Shown: positions 32,270 through 45,011, counted from the stretch's first letter. The stretch is DNA of 64,000 nucleotides from Phycomyces blakesleeanus NRRL 1555(-) (GCF_001638985.1 NW_017265135.1:2285223-2349222), one strand, 5' to 3'. The notes: generated by a model from the sequence alone, not told the origin. A program made the numbers and translations.

Positions 32270-34919
32270 TTAAGCTTTACCAACATCTTCTTTTAATGTC
32301 ACCGTTCGGTTGACTACCAAACGGCCCAAACCTTCTCTCACCTGACCATTGGTGATCTTGGAGAGGTCAAACTCAGTGTCCTTGTCAAGACAGAAGTAAC
32401 CTGTCCGGACAAACTGCCAGCGCATGCTCTCCTTATCAGCACCTCCGGTCTTAGCGGCCCAGCTGCCAATCTGATCATAGATACCCACGCTAGCAATAGC
32501 TCCGGTCACAGTAGTCAGTGAATGACTGTTGATATCATTTAGGAATCCTCCCTCGGCAGAATCAGGGTTGGCATGCTTGAACAATGGTTCATAGAGGCGA
32601 ACCTCGTCAAGTCGCACAGGCGAGTTGTGTCTGGGCGACTCTGCGATCCAGTGAATGTAGGTCTTTGGCTTCTTGAAAGGAATGTCGTTCTCGTATCTGC
32701 AGACCAGCTCGGTGATCGAGCCATCAGCGGCATTCTTCTGGACGCTAACACAACGCACGGGGTACTTGACATTCAAAAGTCCAACAGACTTTCCAGGTGC
32801 CATGCGGTAATAGTCTTTAGAATCCTGCTCACGGAAATCAGAGCCGTCAATGTAGACCACACGCGTAAAAGGCACGCTGTGTTCTCCAAAGCTAGGATCC
32901 TTGGGCTTGTTGGCAACCACGATCTCCTCGAGGTAGTCTTCGGGCAAGTTTTCAAGAACGACCTTGATAGGGTTCAAGATCGCCATCAGACGAGGTGTGC
33001 TACGGTCCAGGTACTCGCGAGTCTTGGCGTCAAAGCGAAGCGCATCGATATTCGAAACCGAGGTTGTGACACCCAACTCAAGAACAAAGGTGTTGATGGC
33101 CTCTGGGGGAACACCGCGACGGCGCAGACCAACCAGAGTGTACAGACGAGGATCATCCCACCCCGTCACATAGTTGTTCGTGACCATCTTGAGAATCTTG
33201 CGCTTGGACATGATTGTACCAGTAACATTGAGTCGTCCATATTCCCACTGGACAGGCTTGTACACCTCAACTGCATCCACAAGCCAGTAATAGCTTTCTC
33301 GGGACTGTCTAAATTCAGTGGTGCAGAGCGAGTGGGTGATGTTCTCAAACGAATCAACAAGGCAATGTGTGTAATCATAGGTGGGATAGATGCACCAATC
33401 AGAGCCAGTACGATGATGGGGTGTGTACAACACGCGGTAGGCAATCAGATCCCAGAATTGGGGGTTTCCATCTTCAAGGTTCATCTTCATTCTCAGGGTT
33501 GTCTCTCCCTCCTTGTATCTACCCTCCTTCATCTTCTGGAACTGCTCGAGTGTCTCTTCAATAGGGCGGTCACGGTGCTCGCATGCAGTACGTGGTCCAC
33601 CATTGTCGCCACCACGGTGCTCGTGAATCTGGGGACCAGTGCACTGACATGTGTAAGCAAGTCCCTTGCGGATCAACTTGAGAGCGAGCTCATAAAGCTG
33701 CTGGAAGTAATCACTCGAGTAAGTAATCTTGAAAGGCTCAAATCCCAACCAGCGCACGGTCTCCAAGATCGACAAAAAGTACTTTTCTTCTTCTGCCTCG
33801 GGGTTGGTGTCGTCGTAACGCAGGTATGTAATGCCATTGTGAGCCTTTGCGTAACCGAAGTTGACGTTGATGGCCTTAGCATGTCCAATGTGCAAATAAC
33901 CGTTGGGCTCAGGGGGGAAACGAGTGACGACCTTGCCACCAGTGGCCTTGAGATGCTCAGCCATCAATTCGGGCTTGATCTGCTTGTTTCCTCCGGGCTT
34001 GTGCAAGCGAGCTAACTCTCCCTCAAAGAACATGTTGGCCACATCAGTCTTGTTGGACTCTTGCTTGGACTCTTGCTTGGCATTAGAAGCAGCAGCAGGT
34101 GCCTTAGCAGCCTTGGGCTCCTTCTTCTTCTTTTGAGGCACATCACGCTCATCCTTGGGACCAATCAGGGCAAGGTAGCCTTCATCAATTGCTTGCTTAA
34201 CCTTACCACCGTCAGCCCAGCGGAGGGCAGATATCTTGCGTACGTTTGCAAGAGTAGGACCGAGAGTCTTGTAACGGTCCTTGAGGATGGTTTCTTTGTT
34301 GGCATCCAGGTATGTCTGGACAGCCTTTTGGATATCATTGGGAGTAACGATAATGCCTATCGTTTTCCTTTTACACTTAGTTTATTCTTTCTATTTATTA
34401 TGCACATCGTACCCCTTCCCTCCTTCCCATTTCTTCATCACTCACCAACACCAGAAGCTTCGTTGAAATCGGCCTCGTTAATAGTTTGAACATTATCTGC
34501 GTACTTAATAGCAGCTATATACATACACATAGGTAAGTAAATAATTTTCATTTATTAACCGTTTAATAACATAATATGTTTTAACTATATGCAAATCCAG
34601 GCCAGTCTCATTTTTTTTTTGGAAAAATAAATAAATTAAAAACTTATTATTGCGTACCTGTCACTTGGTCAGTTGTCTTGAGGTCACCCTTGACAATCTT
34701 GTTTACAATATAGGCACGATGTTGAGCGGCATCCTTGGTGATGGTGGTAGCGAGCTGGTAAAGAAGGATGCCGAGGTCCTTGTCACATCCATTGGCGCGC
34801 ACGTTGGCATCATCGATTACTGACTCGAGGGTGGGAGACAATTTCTTGTTTTTGGCTGTATCTTTAGCCTTTTGTTCGGAAAGTCCGATTTTCACAAATA
34901 GCTCGACAAGTGGATCCAT
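32270..34919 (-). CDS. GLN4: Glutaminyl-tRNA synthetase
   Basis: Three minus-strand exons (34919-34658, 34514-34446, 34356-32270) encode 805 residues, close to yeast Gln4 (809). The enzyme charges tRNA-Gln with glutamine in the cytosol. The N-terminal 180 residues are the eukaryote-specific GatB-like tRNA-binding appendage (starts MDPLVELFVKIGLSE), followed by a Lys/Ala-rich linker. The class I catalytic motifs are HIGH in NGYLHIGHAK (266-269) and a KMSKS-like MSKRK (493-497). RFPPEPNG and YDDTNPEAEEEKY are standard GlnRS/GluRS blocks, and the tail is the anticodon-binding beta-barrel. FWDLIAYR and SDWCIYPTYDYTH favour GlnRS. The gene is tail-to-tail with the zinc-ribbon gene. Confidence 0.97.
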
Positions 34920-35960
34920 TTGGGAAAAGAGGGAGGTGGTTGTTGTTGAGTTGTTTGAGAGGAGTAGGAGAGCGTGGCTTTCTTGGAAACTGGTATTTTT
35001 CTAATTGTGGGAAAACAAAATGTGACTATCTTTTTTTTTGGCTCTCTACTTGTGCACACTTGTTTGATGGATTTATTATTAACATATATGTATACAAGTC
35101 AAACCTATTGAATTATATATATATAAAAGAATTTTGGTTTAGGAACAGGTCTATATCTAGAAATGAGTTTTATATTCTGATATACACAAGAGGAGTCCGT
35201 GAGACCATTTATTTTTGGCTGTTAATGACGTAAAGAACATAAAGCACATTTAATTATAATCATAGAGAAGAAGCATAGGCTATATAATGATGATATGTGC
35301 TAGTATACAGATCAAATTTATCCAGAAATAGATAGCAACGAAGAGCTACATATATAGCTAGTATTATACTTTGTATTAAATTATTATTATTATTATTCTT
35401 TCACTTTTGTATCAAAAAAGATTTGATCTTATAGAGAGTATTCTTTTAATACCAAATGTAGCTTATACTAATGTCTATATTTCAATCGTTTTAGCTTTCA
35501 CAGTAATATGTAATCATCTTTACTCATTATTCTATAGCTATACAATTTTTAGATGCCAGTTTAGTAGGAATTTTATGTTCCTTACATTGCTGGATAAGTT
35601 GACATACCTTTTGCGTTTATAATTTTTCTTTTTTTAGCTCGTATGCTGTCAAGCGCCATAATTAATTATTGCTGCGGTTATGGGTTAGCAATAATTTGTC
35701 TATTTTAGTCACAAAGACTCATTCATTTCTTTATACATGTGACCTTTTTTTTTGGTTTTTGGTTTATTGATGGCTCAAAGATGATAAGTAATACAACAAG
35801 TCAATAACGATTAGACAGCAAGATTGTAACGAGTATTGAGTAAATAAAGGAGAATTGAAAGCAGAATAAAAGAGCGTCTCATATCTTGTAACCTATAAAA
35901 ACAAAAACAAAAAGAATGAGATAGCATTCTGTTGGGATTACTATTGTTTCTATTTTATAA
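34920..35960. promoter_or_regulatory. Divergent intergenic region GLN4 / CDS1
   Basis: About 1 kb of AT-rich DNA between divergent genes; both promoters should lie here. A 10-bp inverted repeat (AATTATTGCT, 35664-35673 with 35687-35696) could form a hairpin with a 13-nt loop. TA and TTATTA tracts are also present. I see no gene. Confidence 0.45.
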
Positions 35961-37362
35961 ATGATAAATAACATATTCGATCGTGTATTGGCCGGGATTG
36001 CTATGATTGGTACAGTGGTTATCGCAGCGTGTCTAGGTTCCAGGGCTGTGCTGGTGCTAGTATTCTTGATTGAATGCAAAGTGTTTCAAGTAAGACAAAA
36101 GAATAAATAAAGAAATAAGCAAAAATGATAAGATAAACATACATTTCACGAAGGAGCTCACTAGCCTACCATTGATGGGATACCGATCGAGCTCTCTTGA
36201 TTATTCAGCCCACGGTAGACGTTTCTTTGAATGGTAATTTAAAATAGATTGCTGTTTATTATAATCATCACACCATACTACTGATAATAGTGCTAATACA
36301 CAAATAAACTACGCAATTTGTAGGTTACTGTATGCAATTGCTAGTTATTGGTGTCTTGGATGTGTTTTTGTTCAGCCTGGATCCCGGTTGGCAGAATGCG
36401 AATCAGACTTGGTGTGCATGATGCTGTACACAGCTTGTAGGTTATTTTTCTAATTCATGATCCTGTCTAACTCATGATAGGGTTCTGTGGCTATGTTTAT
36501 CAATTGAACCCAAAGTTTCTTTCTGAGCAGTTGACAAGACTATGTTGGATTCATTGCAGCATTTTGTTATCGGTGCTCCAAATGCGGTTCATGGTCTACA
36601 ACATGCAAAAAGGACTGATCTGGTAAGAAACGGGAGGTGATATTGTACCTACATAATTTATAAAGCGCTTGAATACTTACATTATATATCCGATAACACT
36701 TTCTTCTTATATATTAAAGGTTTATTCTTCCGGCTAGTTTAGTTGTGATAAATGACATTTCAGCATACGCATTTGGATTAATTCTTGGCAGACATCAACT
36801 ATTATTCTTGAGTCCTCGTAAGACATGGGAAGGCTTTGGGGGTGGACTTTTGGTTACACTCCTGGTCGCTTATTATGCAAGTAAAAGAAGATATATATAT
36901 AAAAGATATACACTTGGGTTATCATCTTTATTGACATTTTAGATACAGTACACCAAGACTCTTGTTGGTTTGGAATACTTGGCATGTGAAAACAAGGTGT
37001 GCAATTATTCTATCTTTGTGAGACAAAGTGCAATTTATATATATATATATATTATATTATATCTTATTTATTTTCTTTTATTTCATTAGAGTCAATCGTT
37101 ATCAGCCAACTTAAAACTCAATCCCCTTGAAGACACTATGCAATACCATGGGGTTGTACTGGCATTGTATGCATCACTCGCTGCACCTTTCAGTGGGTTC
37201 TTTGCAAGTGCCCTCAAGAGAGCCTGTAAAATCAAGGACTTTGATCAATGCATTCCAGGACATGGTGGAATAACTGATCGTATGGACTGCCAGCTTTTGA
37301 TGCCAGCATTTACCTATTTTTATTACAAATTCGCAGTCGAATATCTTGAAAGTTCAAGCTAA
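35961..37362 (+). CDS. CDS1: Phosphatidate cytidylyltransferase (CDP-DAG synthase)
   Basis: Seven exons (35961-36089, 36154-36233, 36324-36436, 36481-36622, 36720-36876, 36943-36996, 37090-37362) encode 315 residues. The enzyme makes CDP-diacylglycerol from CTP and phosphatidic acid at the ER. The CdsA signature is present from Ser265: [12 protein letters not shown] followed by [11 protein letters not shown], with one conservative departure (Asp277 where Gly/Ser/Ala is usual). [12 protein letters not shown] and [10 protein letters not shown] are also family blocks, and several hydrophobic segments fit a polytopic membrane protein. Compared with yeast (457) it lacks the cytosolic N-terminal tail and much of a luminal loop, and it opens directly in the first transmembrane segment. 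Intron 5 must be GC-AG (GCAAGT donor at 36877) to keep frame. It may be a divergent paralogue. Confidence 0.87.
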
Positions 37363-38918
37363 ATTAAATCAAATAAAAGAATGGGCAAAATTGAAACAAA
37401 ATATTTTCTCTCGTTTCAATGATTACAAAGTAAAATAAGAGAGGCTAAAGTTTCCTTTATTATATTATTTTATTTATATATACACACATACATACAGTGT
37501 TTATAATAAAAACTTAACTTCTCTAGCTAAAATGTATGGTTTTTCATGGCGTAAAACCCTAAAGTAAAATTAGTAAGCTCTTATCTTTTGGTTTATTGTA
37601 TTTCTTACTACTACACCAAACCAAACCAAGCCAAACAAAACAAAATGATGTAGTACGAGACAATAGCTTATAATATATTGTACCAGGGTGGAGACCAAGT
37701 TATCAGTATCACATTCTGCACACCCATATTTCCAGTCTTTCCAATAATCCAAACACGATGCCATCAAAATCAGCAATGATTTGAGCTGGTTGTGGGTTTG
37801 AAAAACAATCACCAAGTTTTATAGAATTTACAATCCAATCAACTCGTGGTGTATTTGATTGGATTATAAAAGAAGCGTAGAAAATAAATACATTTACGTT
37901 TTTTTTTAAAAAAAAAAAGATGTAAAATATACTATAGATATATGTGTGTCTGCATGTATCTGTATATATGCATTATATATAAATGGTAATTTGTTTTCAA
38001 ATATTATAGTGTGGTAGTGTATATTTTATGGGTGGAGTAGATTGATAAGGTAATTATATAAATATTCTTACCAAGTAATAATAATAATAATTGTTTAAGA
38101 CATATTCTCACGCACCGTCCACTCACAAGAAAGTTTTAACATATTTTTTTTTTTACTTTAATTGGAAGTTGCAATTGTGAGGGATTTAAGCGAAATACGC
38201 GATATTTTCTACAATAAAACCCATAATTTTACTCCATTGACACGTCTTTTATAGATAATATTGCTAAAACTTACATTTTGCTCTCAAATAATGAATAATA
38301 AAATCAATAGGCTTTACTACTTCTTGGTTTTGCCGATTATCCGATGATAAAACACTAAATAAAGTACTGTACTCCTTTGTTACGTACAAACTTACTATAT
38401 TCTATTGTTTTCAGAATATCAAAAAATAAAATAGAAGCCATTTCATAAAATAGAAAGCGTAGACGGTTTTTATTTTTTGAAAGGGAAGCAACAGAAATCG
38501 CAGAAAACTTGTTGTGCCAATTCTAGAATAGTGCAGGACTCTTTTTTAGTTTCAAAATACAAATATAGCCTAAAGCAGTCTTTTTGTCATACCTAACTTG
38601 TCTTGCATATACTCAAAAGTCCAGAATCAGTGACGCCAAAATCACTTCAAGTAGGCCAATTGGATACTACTGGACACTTCCTTACAATTTGGCAAAACGA
38701 CCTTGATCAGGCCAATTATGATCTGCTGAGTTTGAGATCAAGGAATCAAAAAAAAAGAATACAACAAGCTTCTTTGACTTCTCAAACTTCTTTTGTTTCT
38801 CAAATTACATGCAATTGACACTTATAAAGATCTAACATTGTTTTGTCTATTTTCCTCTGCTCAATCCCTTACAAAAATATATAAGCATATACACGTATAA
38901 TATACACCTATATTCTTG
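37363..38918. other. Intergenic region upstream of the ENA ATPase gene
   Basis: AT-rich, with an 11-bp inverted repeat (AATCCAATCAA at 37832-37842 and its complement at 37855-37865), a T9A12-type palindrome near 37899-37918, and a 71-codon plus-strand frame at 38603-38818 that I do not trust. No supported gene. Confidence 0.45.
37832..37865. repeat. Short perfect inverted repeat
   Basis: Two 11-nt arms (AATCCAATCAA and its reverse complement) are separated by 12 nt. It could form a hairpin or serve as a symmetric binding site; each arm contains a CCAAT core. Confidence 0.6.
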
Positions 38919-41900
38919 ATGGATTCTACAACAAATAACCCACAAGAACAGCATAATACCACAATTACCTTTGCAGAAATAAGTCACCGTGATCTACCAA
39001 ACGATGTCCGTAATCAAAACGAGAAGCTTTCCCAAAAGCCGTTCACAAGAACCTCGACTGGCCAGAGCAGCACCGATTGGGATACCAAGTCAGTCCGAAG
39101 TGCAATAATGAAAAGGATGCGCTTTGTCAAGAAAAAGAAGAACAGAGATGCTGAACCTCGAGTCGAAGGCCCTCCTTACCACACTATGGACCTCGAAACA
39201 GTAGCCAAACTTCTCAAGTCTGACATAGAAGATGGTGTCTCAGAGAGCCAAGTCGAAGAACGCAGGCAGCAGTATGGCTACAATGAAATGGAAGGAGAAG
39301 GTGGCGTCAGTCCAATCAAACTATTGATAAAACAATTCTTTAATGTCATGATCCTTATTCTCGCCATTGCTATGGTAAGTTGTCATCTTGTTAAAATTAA
39401 AACATCTTATTAACTTTTTTTTCTTTATTTATCAGGCTGTCTCATTCGCCTTTAAAGATTGGATTGAGGGTGGCGTCATTGCTGCAATTGCTATCATCAA
39501 TGCTGTCGTTGGCTTTCTCCAAGAATACAAGGCCGAAAAAACAATGGACTCTCTTCGTCAGATGGCATCCCCGACCAGCCGTGTTATTCGTGATGGCCAG
39601 GGCAAGACAATCCCCACACGTGAACTCATTCCAGGTGATATAATTGTCCTCAACAGTGGAGATGTAGTTGGTGCTGATGCGCGTGTCGTGGAGTAAGTCA
39701 AATGAATTTAAATTTTATTGTGGTTTTGTGAAAATAATTATTTTGATCTGATTTTAATTAGGGCCTTCAATATGGACATCGATGAAGCCCTTTTGACAGG
39801 TGAATCTGTTCCGGTCAATAAAGTGTAAGTTCAATTGATCTCAATTGGTCTCAATTGAATTTGCCTTTTTTTTTAACCTTTCTTTTTCTTTTATATACAG
39901 CAATGATATTATTGAAGGTGCAGAGATCTCTCTAGGTGATCGTATAAACATGACTTATTCTAGTACAATCATTACCAAAGGCCGTGGTAAATGTAAGCTT
40001 TACAAAGAATAAATAAAGAAACAAGCATTTTTATTAACTTTGTATTTAATAGCTATTGTTACTGCGATTGGTATGCAGACCGAGATCGGCAAGATCGCCA
40101 AGCGTCTGTTGGACAGCAACGACAACTCAAAGACTCCTCTTCAAAAATCCCTGGACCGCATGGCTCTAGTGTTACTCGCAGTTGCCATCTGTACTGTCAT
40201 TATCACCTTTGGATCCGCAAAGTTCATCATCAACGACGAAGTTATCCTGTACGCAATCTCCACAGCAATTGCAGTCATTCCCGAGGGTCTCGTTGCTGTT
40301 GTCACACTTACTCAAGCGTTTGGTGTACATTCAATGGCAATCAACAAGGCGCTTATCCGTCGTATGGCTGCATTAGAAATGCTTGGTGCAGTCACAAACG
40401 TTTGTTCAGACAAGACTGGTACACTCACCCAATCTAAGATGGTTCTTACGCGTTTCTGGATGCCGAAAAAAGGGTTTTATTCCATCAGCGGTCTTGGATT
40501 TGACATTAAAGGCGAGGTAAAATCAGAGAGTGACGAAAGTACAATCCCATCGAACGATATACCGCCTTATCTCAAACAGCTGGCCTACAATGCTGCACTT
40601 TGTAACATGAGCGAAATACGCAAGGACAAGGAAGGCGACGGTTATCACGGTATTGGCGACCCCACAGAAGTTGCTCTCCAAGTATTTGCTTACAAGCTGG
40701 ACATGGGAAAGCCCAAGTTACTAAGCACCAAAGGTGGACCAGGATGGACTTTAATTTCCGAGTATCCCTTTGATTCTTCCATTAAGCGTATGAGTGTTCT
40801 GTGCAAAAATTCCGAAGGAGAACACATTGGGTTCCTCAAGGGTGCTACCGAACGTGTATTGGAACGCTGTGTAGGAATCAAAACTGGTGACAGCGTCGAA
40901 TATATCAGTCAAGAGCAGCTTAACAGCATGGTCTTACCTCAAGTTGATGAGCTCGCTCGTGGTGGTCTTCGTGTGCTATCTCTGGCTAGCCGTTCTGTCA
41001 AGGTCAACGGTAAAGTGACGGCCGAAACTTTTGCCCGAGAAGATATTGAACAAGACATGTTCTTTCTCGGTCTTGTCGGCATTTATGATCCCCCGCGCGT
41101 CGAATCCAAGGATGCAGTTATTGAATGTCATCAAGCCGGTATTACTGTTCACATGCTGACTGGAGACCATATTGCAACTGCCACTGCCATTGCCCGTGAA
41201 GTCGCTATCTTGCCTAGTGATTATGGACTTAATCTGCCGCCTGGAAAGTCAGATCCTAGAGCGCTTGTCATGTCGGCCCAAAATTTTGATCGATTGACTG
41301 ATGCCCAAGTCGATGCTCTCGAGAACCTTCCCTTAGTTGTTGCCCGCTGTAGTCCAGATACAAAGGTTAAGATGATAGAAGCATTGCATCGACGCAAGAA
41401 GATTGCAGGTATGACTGGTGACGGAGTCAATGATAGTCCAAGTCTCAAAGAAGCCGACATCGGTATTGCAATGGGTCAGGCCGGTTCCGATGTAGCTAAA
41501 CAAGCCGCTGATATTGTGTTGGTTGACGACAATTTCGCCACTATTGTAAAGGCAATTGAGGAAGGTCGTCGTGTGTTCAGCAATATATCGAGATTTGTGG
41601 TCCATATGGTCTCTGGAAACGTAGCCGAGCTTACACCACTTATTCTGGGTCTGGCCTTTAGAGATCTAAGTGGGGACCCTGTGTTTCCAATGACTCCAAT
41701 TCAGATTCTGTTCAACAATATCCTCACAAGTTCTCCTCCGGCCATGAGTCTTGGTCTTGAGCCTGTCCATCCCGACCAGATGCTCCAACCTCCACGTACA
41801 TCAAAACAAGCTTTGTTCGCAAGAAATAACGTTATCGATATTTTATTCTATGGTGTGATGATTGGCGGCATTTGTCTACTAAACTTTGTGGTCGTGGTTT

Positions 41901-42277
41901 GGGGTTGGGGAACCGGAAATCTCGGCGAAGGTTGCAACCACAGATACAACGATTCTTGCGAAGAAGTCTTCCGAGCCCGTGGTGCGCTATTTGCAACCTT
42001 GACATTGATCATCCTTTTGCACGGTTTCACTTGCCGTGATTTGTATCAGCCAACATGGACCTGGAATGCGATGAAGAATATGAACAACAAGTATCTCATC
42101 TGGAGTACGATTTGCGGTATTTGCCTCATGCTTATTTGTCTCTATGTCCCTGTCTTGAACACCGATGTGTTTAAGCAGCACCCCATTACCTGGGAGTGGG
42201 GAATGGTTGCTGCCTCTATACTAGTCTACATTGCATTTGCTGAAGGGTGGAAGTGGCTCAAGAGACGTTTCTGGTAA
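38919..42277 (+). CDS. ENA1: ENA-type (type II) P-type cation ATPase
   Basis: Five exons (38919-39374, 39436-39692, 39762-39824, 39901-39992, 40053-42277) encode 1030 residues. This is a plasma- or endomembrane pump that exports Na+ (or K+) at the cost of ATP. Motifs in order: an N-terminal cation-ATPase domain with LKSDIEDGVSESQ, the actuator motif LLTGESVP, the M4 segment with IPEGLVAVV, the phosphorylation site CSDKTGTLTQ with Asp409, KGATERVLERC in the nucleotide-binding domain, TGDHIATA, and the hinge MTGDGVNDSP. A type IID (ENA/exitus) call is favoured by the fungal context, DEALLTGESVPVNK, and the C-terminal membrane region rich in Trp; a SERCA-like or Na,K-like pump is the alternative. 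The extra 90-residue polar N-terminus is Ser/Thr/Lys-rich and could be phosphorylated. Confidence 0.88.
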
Positions 42278-42862
42278 AAAGAAAACAGAAGAAAAAAAAA
42301 GCATTCGATGGAAAGGAAAGAAGTTGATGTTAAATATGTATACATATTATGGCATGCTTTTTTGCAGAGTAGTATAACGATATTTTGTGTATACCTCTTC
42401 CCTTGATTTTTTTATTATTTTTATTTTTATTACTATTATCACTCTCACTGTTTATTACTATAACTACTAGATTACCACATATTTAATATTGCTCTACTAT
42501 ATATATATATATATACTTTTTCTTATAATATAATCCATCCCAATAAATAAAATAAATTCAAATACATTAAAAGAATTGAAAGTATATATCTATTAACTTA
42601 CAGTGATAAAGAAAATGTCTATAAAACACAAGTAAATTATACAGAATGTGTTTTGGATATTTATAAGATAAAGATAACAATTAAAGGCAGCATTTTTGAT
42701 TGCAAAATATTAAGAGAGACAGAGAGAAAAAGCCTCTTTCTCTCTCTCTTTCTCTCTTGAGAGAGTATGTGTGTTTGGGTGTTTGGGTGTATATTTATAT
42801 GTATTTCCTTTAAAAATCTTCATAATCATCTATCCCACATCATTTGCCAGTCAGACCCCCTT
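42278..42862. other. Convergent 3' flanks of ENA1 and UGO1
   Basis: AT-rich, with a TA tract near 42499-42514 and a GAGA/TCTC near-palindrome at about 42714-42765. No gene is seen. Confidence 0.6.
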
Positions 42863-44363
42863 TTATTCGATCACATATTTAGTTGGCTTACCTTCAATAC
42901 CATTGATTGCATGGAGGAGGAAAAGGACAAAATCCGAGGTGAATTGCATACTAAAGCCTTGGTACAAACCACGTAAACCCCATCCTGAAAGGTGTCTCTG
43001 TTTTGCTTTCTTGCTACCCTTGACAACCTCCCTCCGCCCACCCTCTTCCTTAACAATGCGATAAAACGCATCCATGATACCAGTGTAAGGTACAGGGCGA
43101 AGGGCGACAACGCTCTCGAAGCGCTTGTTTCCTGGAGTTCTTGATCGGATCTGACACTGTAGGCGTTTACGAATAGTATCGAGTGGAAGGGTAATAATAA
43201 GCTCGAGAGTGTTGAGTCCAAGTTCAGCTAAACCGTAAAGGAAAGGGGAATCATTGGCCGAGATACGAAAGACCCGGTCAATAATAAGGGGAATTGTGTT
43301 TTGTAACAAAGGGGTAATAGAATGGTAAAGAAGAGTTGGAACAAGGTTGTGAGATAAGTATAGTCCCCATAGACCACCTTCTTCGTTGAGAATGGTTCGT
43401 AGGGCGTGAAAGGGGCCCTTGTACTTGCGCTGCAGAGGTGATGCTGATTGTACCATCATTCTAGAACACAAAGTTTTCTATTGTTTAACGCTATATTTAT
43501 TATTTTCACTGTACATATTACCTTGTTTTGATGAGTTCAAGTGGACTCAAGATAAATCCAACAATTAGGTTACTAGCCACCAATGTTGCAAGATTAGGGC
43601 CAACCCGATCCAGGTGGACAAGAGGAATTGTATCGTCGTAAAGGTCAAACATATCATTCAATGTACCCTCGAGCGTGGGTTGGAGGAAGAGATGAAGGAC
43701 TTCGCATAACCAACTGGTGTATTGTCCCTTGAATAGGGATCTCCACCCTTCATGAGGCTGTTTAATTAAGAGTCTGATGCCTTGCCAGACACCACCCTCA
43801 ATTGGTTTAATCTGGTGAGTGGGCCGGGTACTATCATCGTACACACTAGTACGAACAACGTAGCCACTTTCATCCAAAGAGACCTTTTTCTTAAAAGCTG
43901 GGTTGTCGGCATCTAACGAGGCAGTCGAAAAATCTAATCCTTCCGTCGAGTGGCGTCGCTTTCCTCCGGTGCCATAAAAATCATCTTCCTCGTCTTCCTC
44001 TATCTCTTCGTCTGTACTGTCACTGTGATCATGGTTGTCGTCTTGTTGATGAGAAGTTGTGGCGAGTACTTCGACATCTTCATGGGGCATGTATTGAACC
44101 TGCAGAAGAGTCTTGGATACTTCAAAGGGACTATTGATGGCAGTTGTGATGTACTTTAGGACGGTAAAGTTAATTAGTTCGCGAGCAGCTGCCTTGGAGT
44201 CGATGAGGTCGTCGTAATCATCGCTGTAATAAAGAGGTTGTCCTGAAAGAGTGGTGTAGTTGTCTGTGGTGAGGCCAGGTATGTAGTATGGTCGTAACCC
44301 GTTGACCCCTTTTCCGGGTGCAGCGGGGAATGTGGCAAAAGGATGACTTTGGTCGGCGGGCAT
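42863..44363 (-). CDS. UGO1: Ugo1-like mitochondrial outer-membrane carrier protein
   Basis: Two minus-strand exons (44363-43522, 43460-42863) encode 479 residues. The architecture is that of Ugo1/SLC25A46, a modified mitochondrial carrier in the outer membrane that links the fusion GTPases Fzo1 and Mgm1. Degenerate carrier signatures are visible: NSPFEVSKTLLQVQY, SPLELIKTR across the intron, and TLPLDTIRKRLQCQ, each of the form P-x-[DE]-x-[IVL]-[KR]. The Pro-Tyr-Tyr N-terminus and the fused long loop between repeats (an acidic DEEIEEDEEDDF segment plus Ser-rich region, about 125-190) fit Ugo1 better than a metabolite carrier. The intron interrupts the middle signature. A generic SLC25 carrier is the less likely alternative. 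Confidence 0.85.
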
Positions 44364-45011
44364 AAAGATGTAAAAGTCGAGAAAGTATATATAATATCAC
44401 TTGATCAACACGCTACAAATACACACACAGATTATATATACAAAAGTATATGTGTAAAAATACACGCACCTGAGTGGGCGTTGAGCTAGATTGGGTTCTG
44501 ACTGTTTTCTAGTTTGTGACGTCAGATAATTCGGGGAGGGACATGGGGTTGGGACAGATTTTAGAGATTTTTTTTATTAAAAAAAAAAAGAGATTATTCT
44601 TCTAGTGCACACACACACACAAACACATACATGTGTACCACACAAAACGTAGGATAATCATAATAAAATGGCATTTAAGCATAGTATTTTGGTTTTCTGT
44701 AATTTTGTTTCAAATCAATTTGATTTTTTTTATGGCAAATTGCAAACTGTATATCTTTTTTCTTTAATTAAAAAAAAAAAAAGGCGCGAGCCATTGCAGA
44801 AAATAATAGTAATAATATGTATATATATACATATATTATATTGTAAAAAACTGTATTGAATTGTGAATGTGAGATTTGAATCAGATAGTTAAATTATAAA
44901 AAGAAAATAAAAGGCACTCTAAGAAAAGGTAAACAAAAAAAGAAGAAGACAATGGACATGAAGAAAAGGTAAAAGTAAAAGATGTGAATATGAGGATGAA
45001 GAACTCCTTGA
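44364..45011. other. Intergenic between UGO1 and the Zn2Cys6 gene
   Basis: Contains CA tracts, a T8/A11 palindrome near 44569-44591 and TA tracts. The left part is the UGO1 5' flank and the right part the 3' flank of the Zn2Cys6 gene. No gene is seen. Confidence 0.55.

Noticed and set aside
32573..34015. 480-codon plus-strand frame
   Set aside because: It is antisense to the glutaminyl-tRNA synthetase gene, whose motifs and exon phases are decisive.
37570..37815. 82-codon minus-strand frame ending in hydrophobic residues
   Set aside because: No homology recognised, its second half translates TTTGG repeats, and there is no splice context.
38603..38818. 72-codon plus-strand frame upstream of the ENA gene
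   Set aside because: The composition is plausible but there is no family match; it may be 5'UTR. Not strong enough to call.
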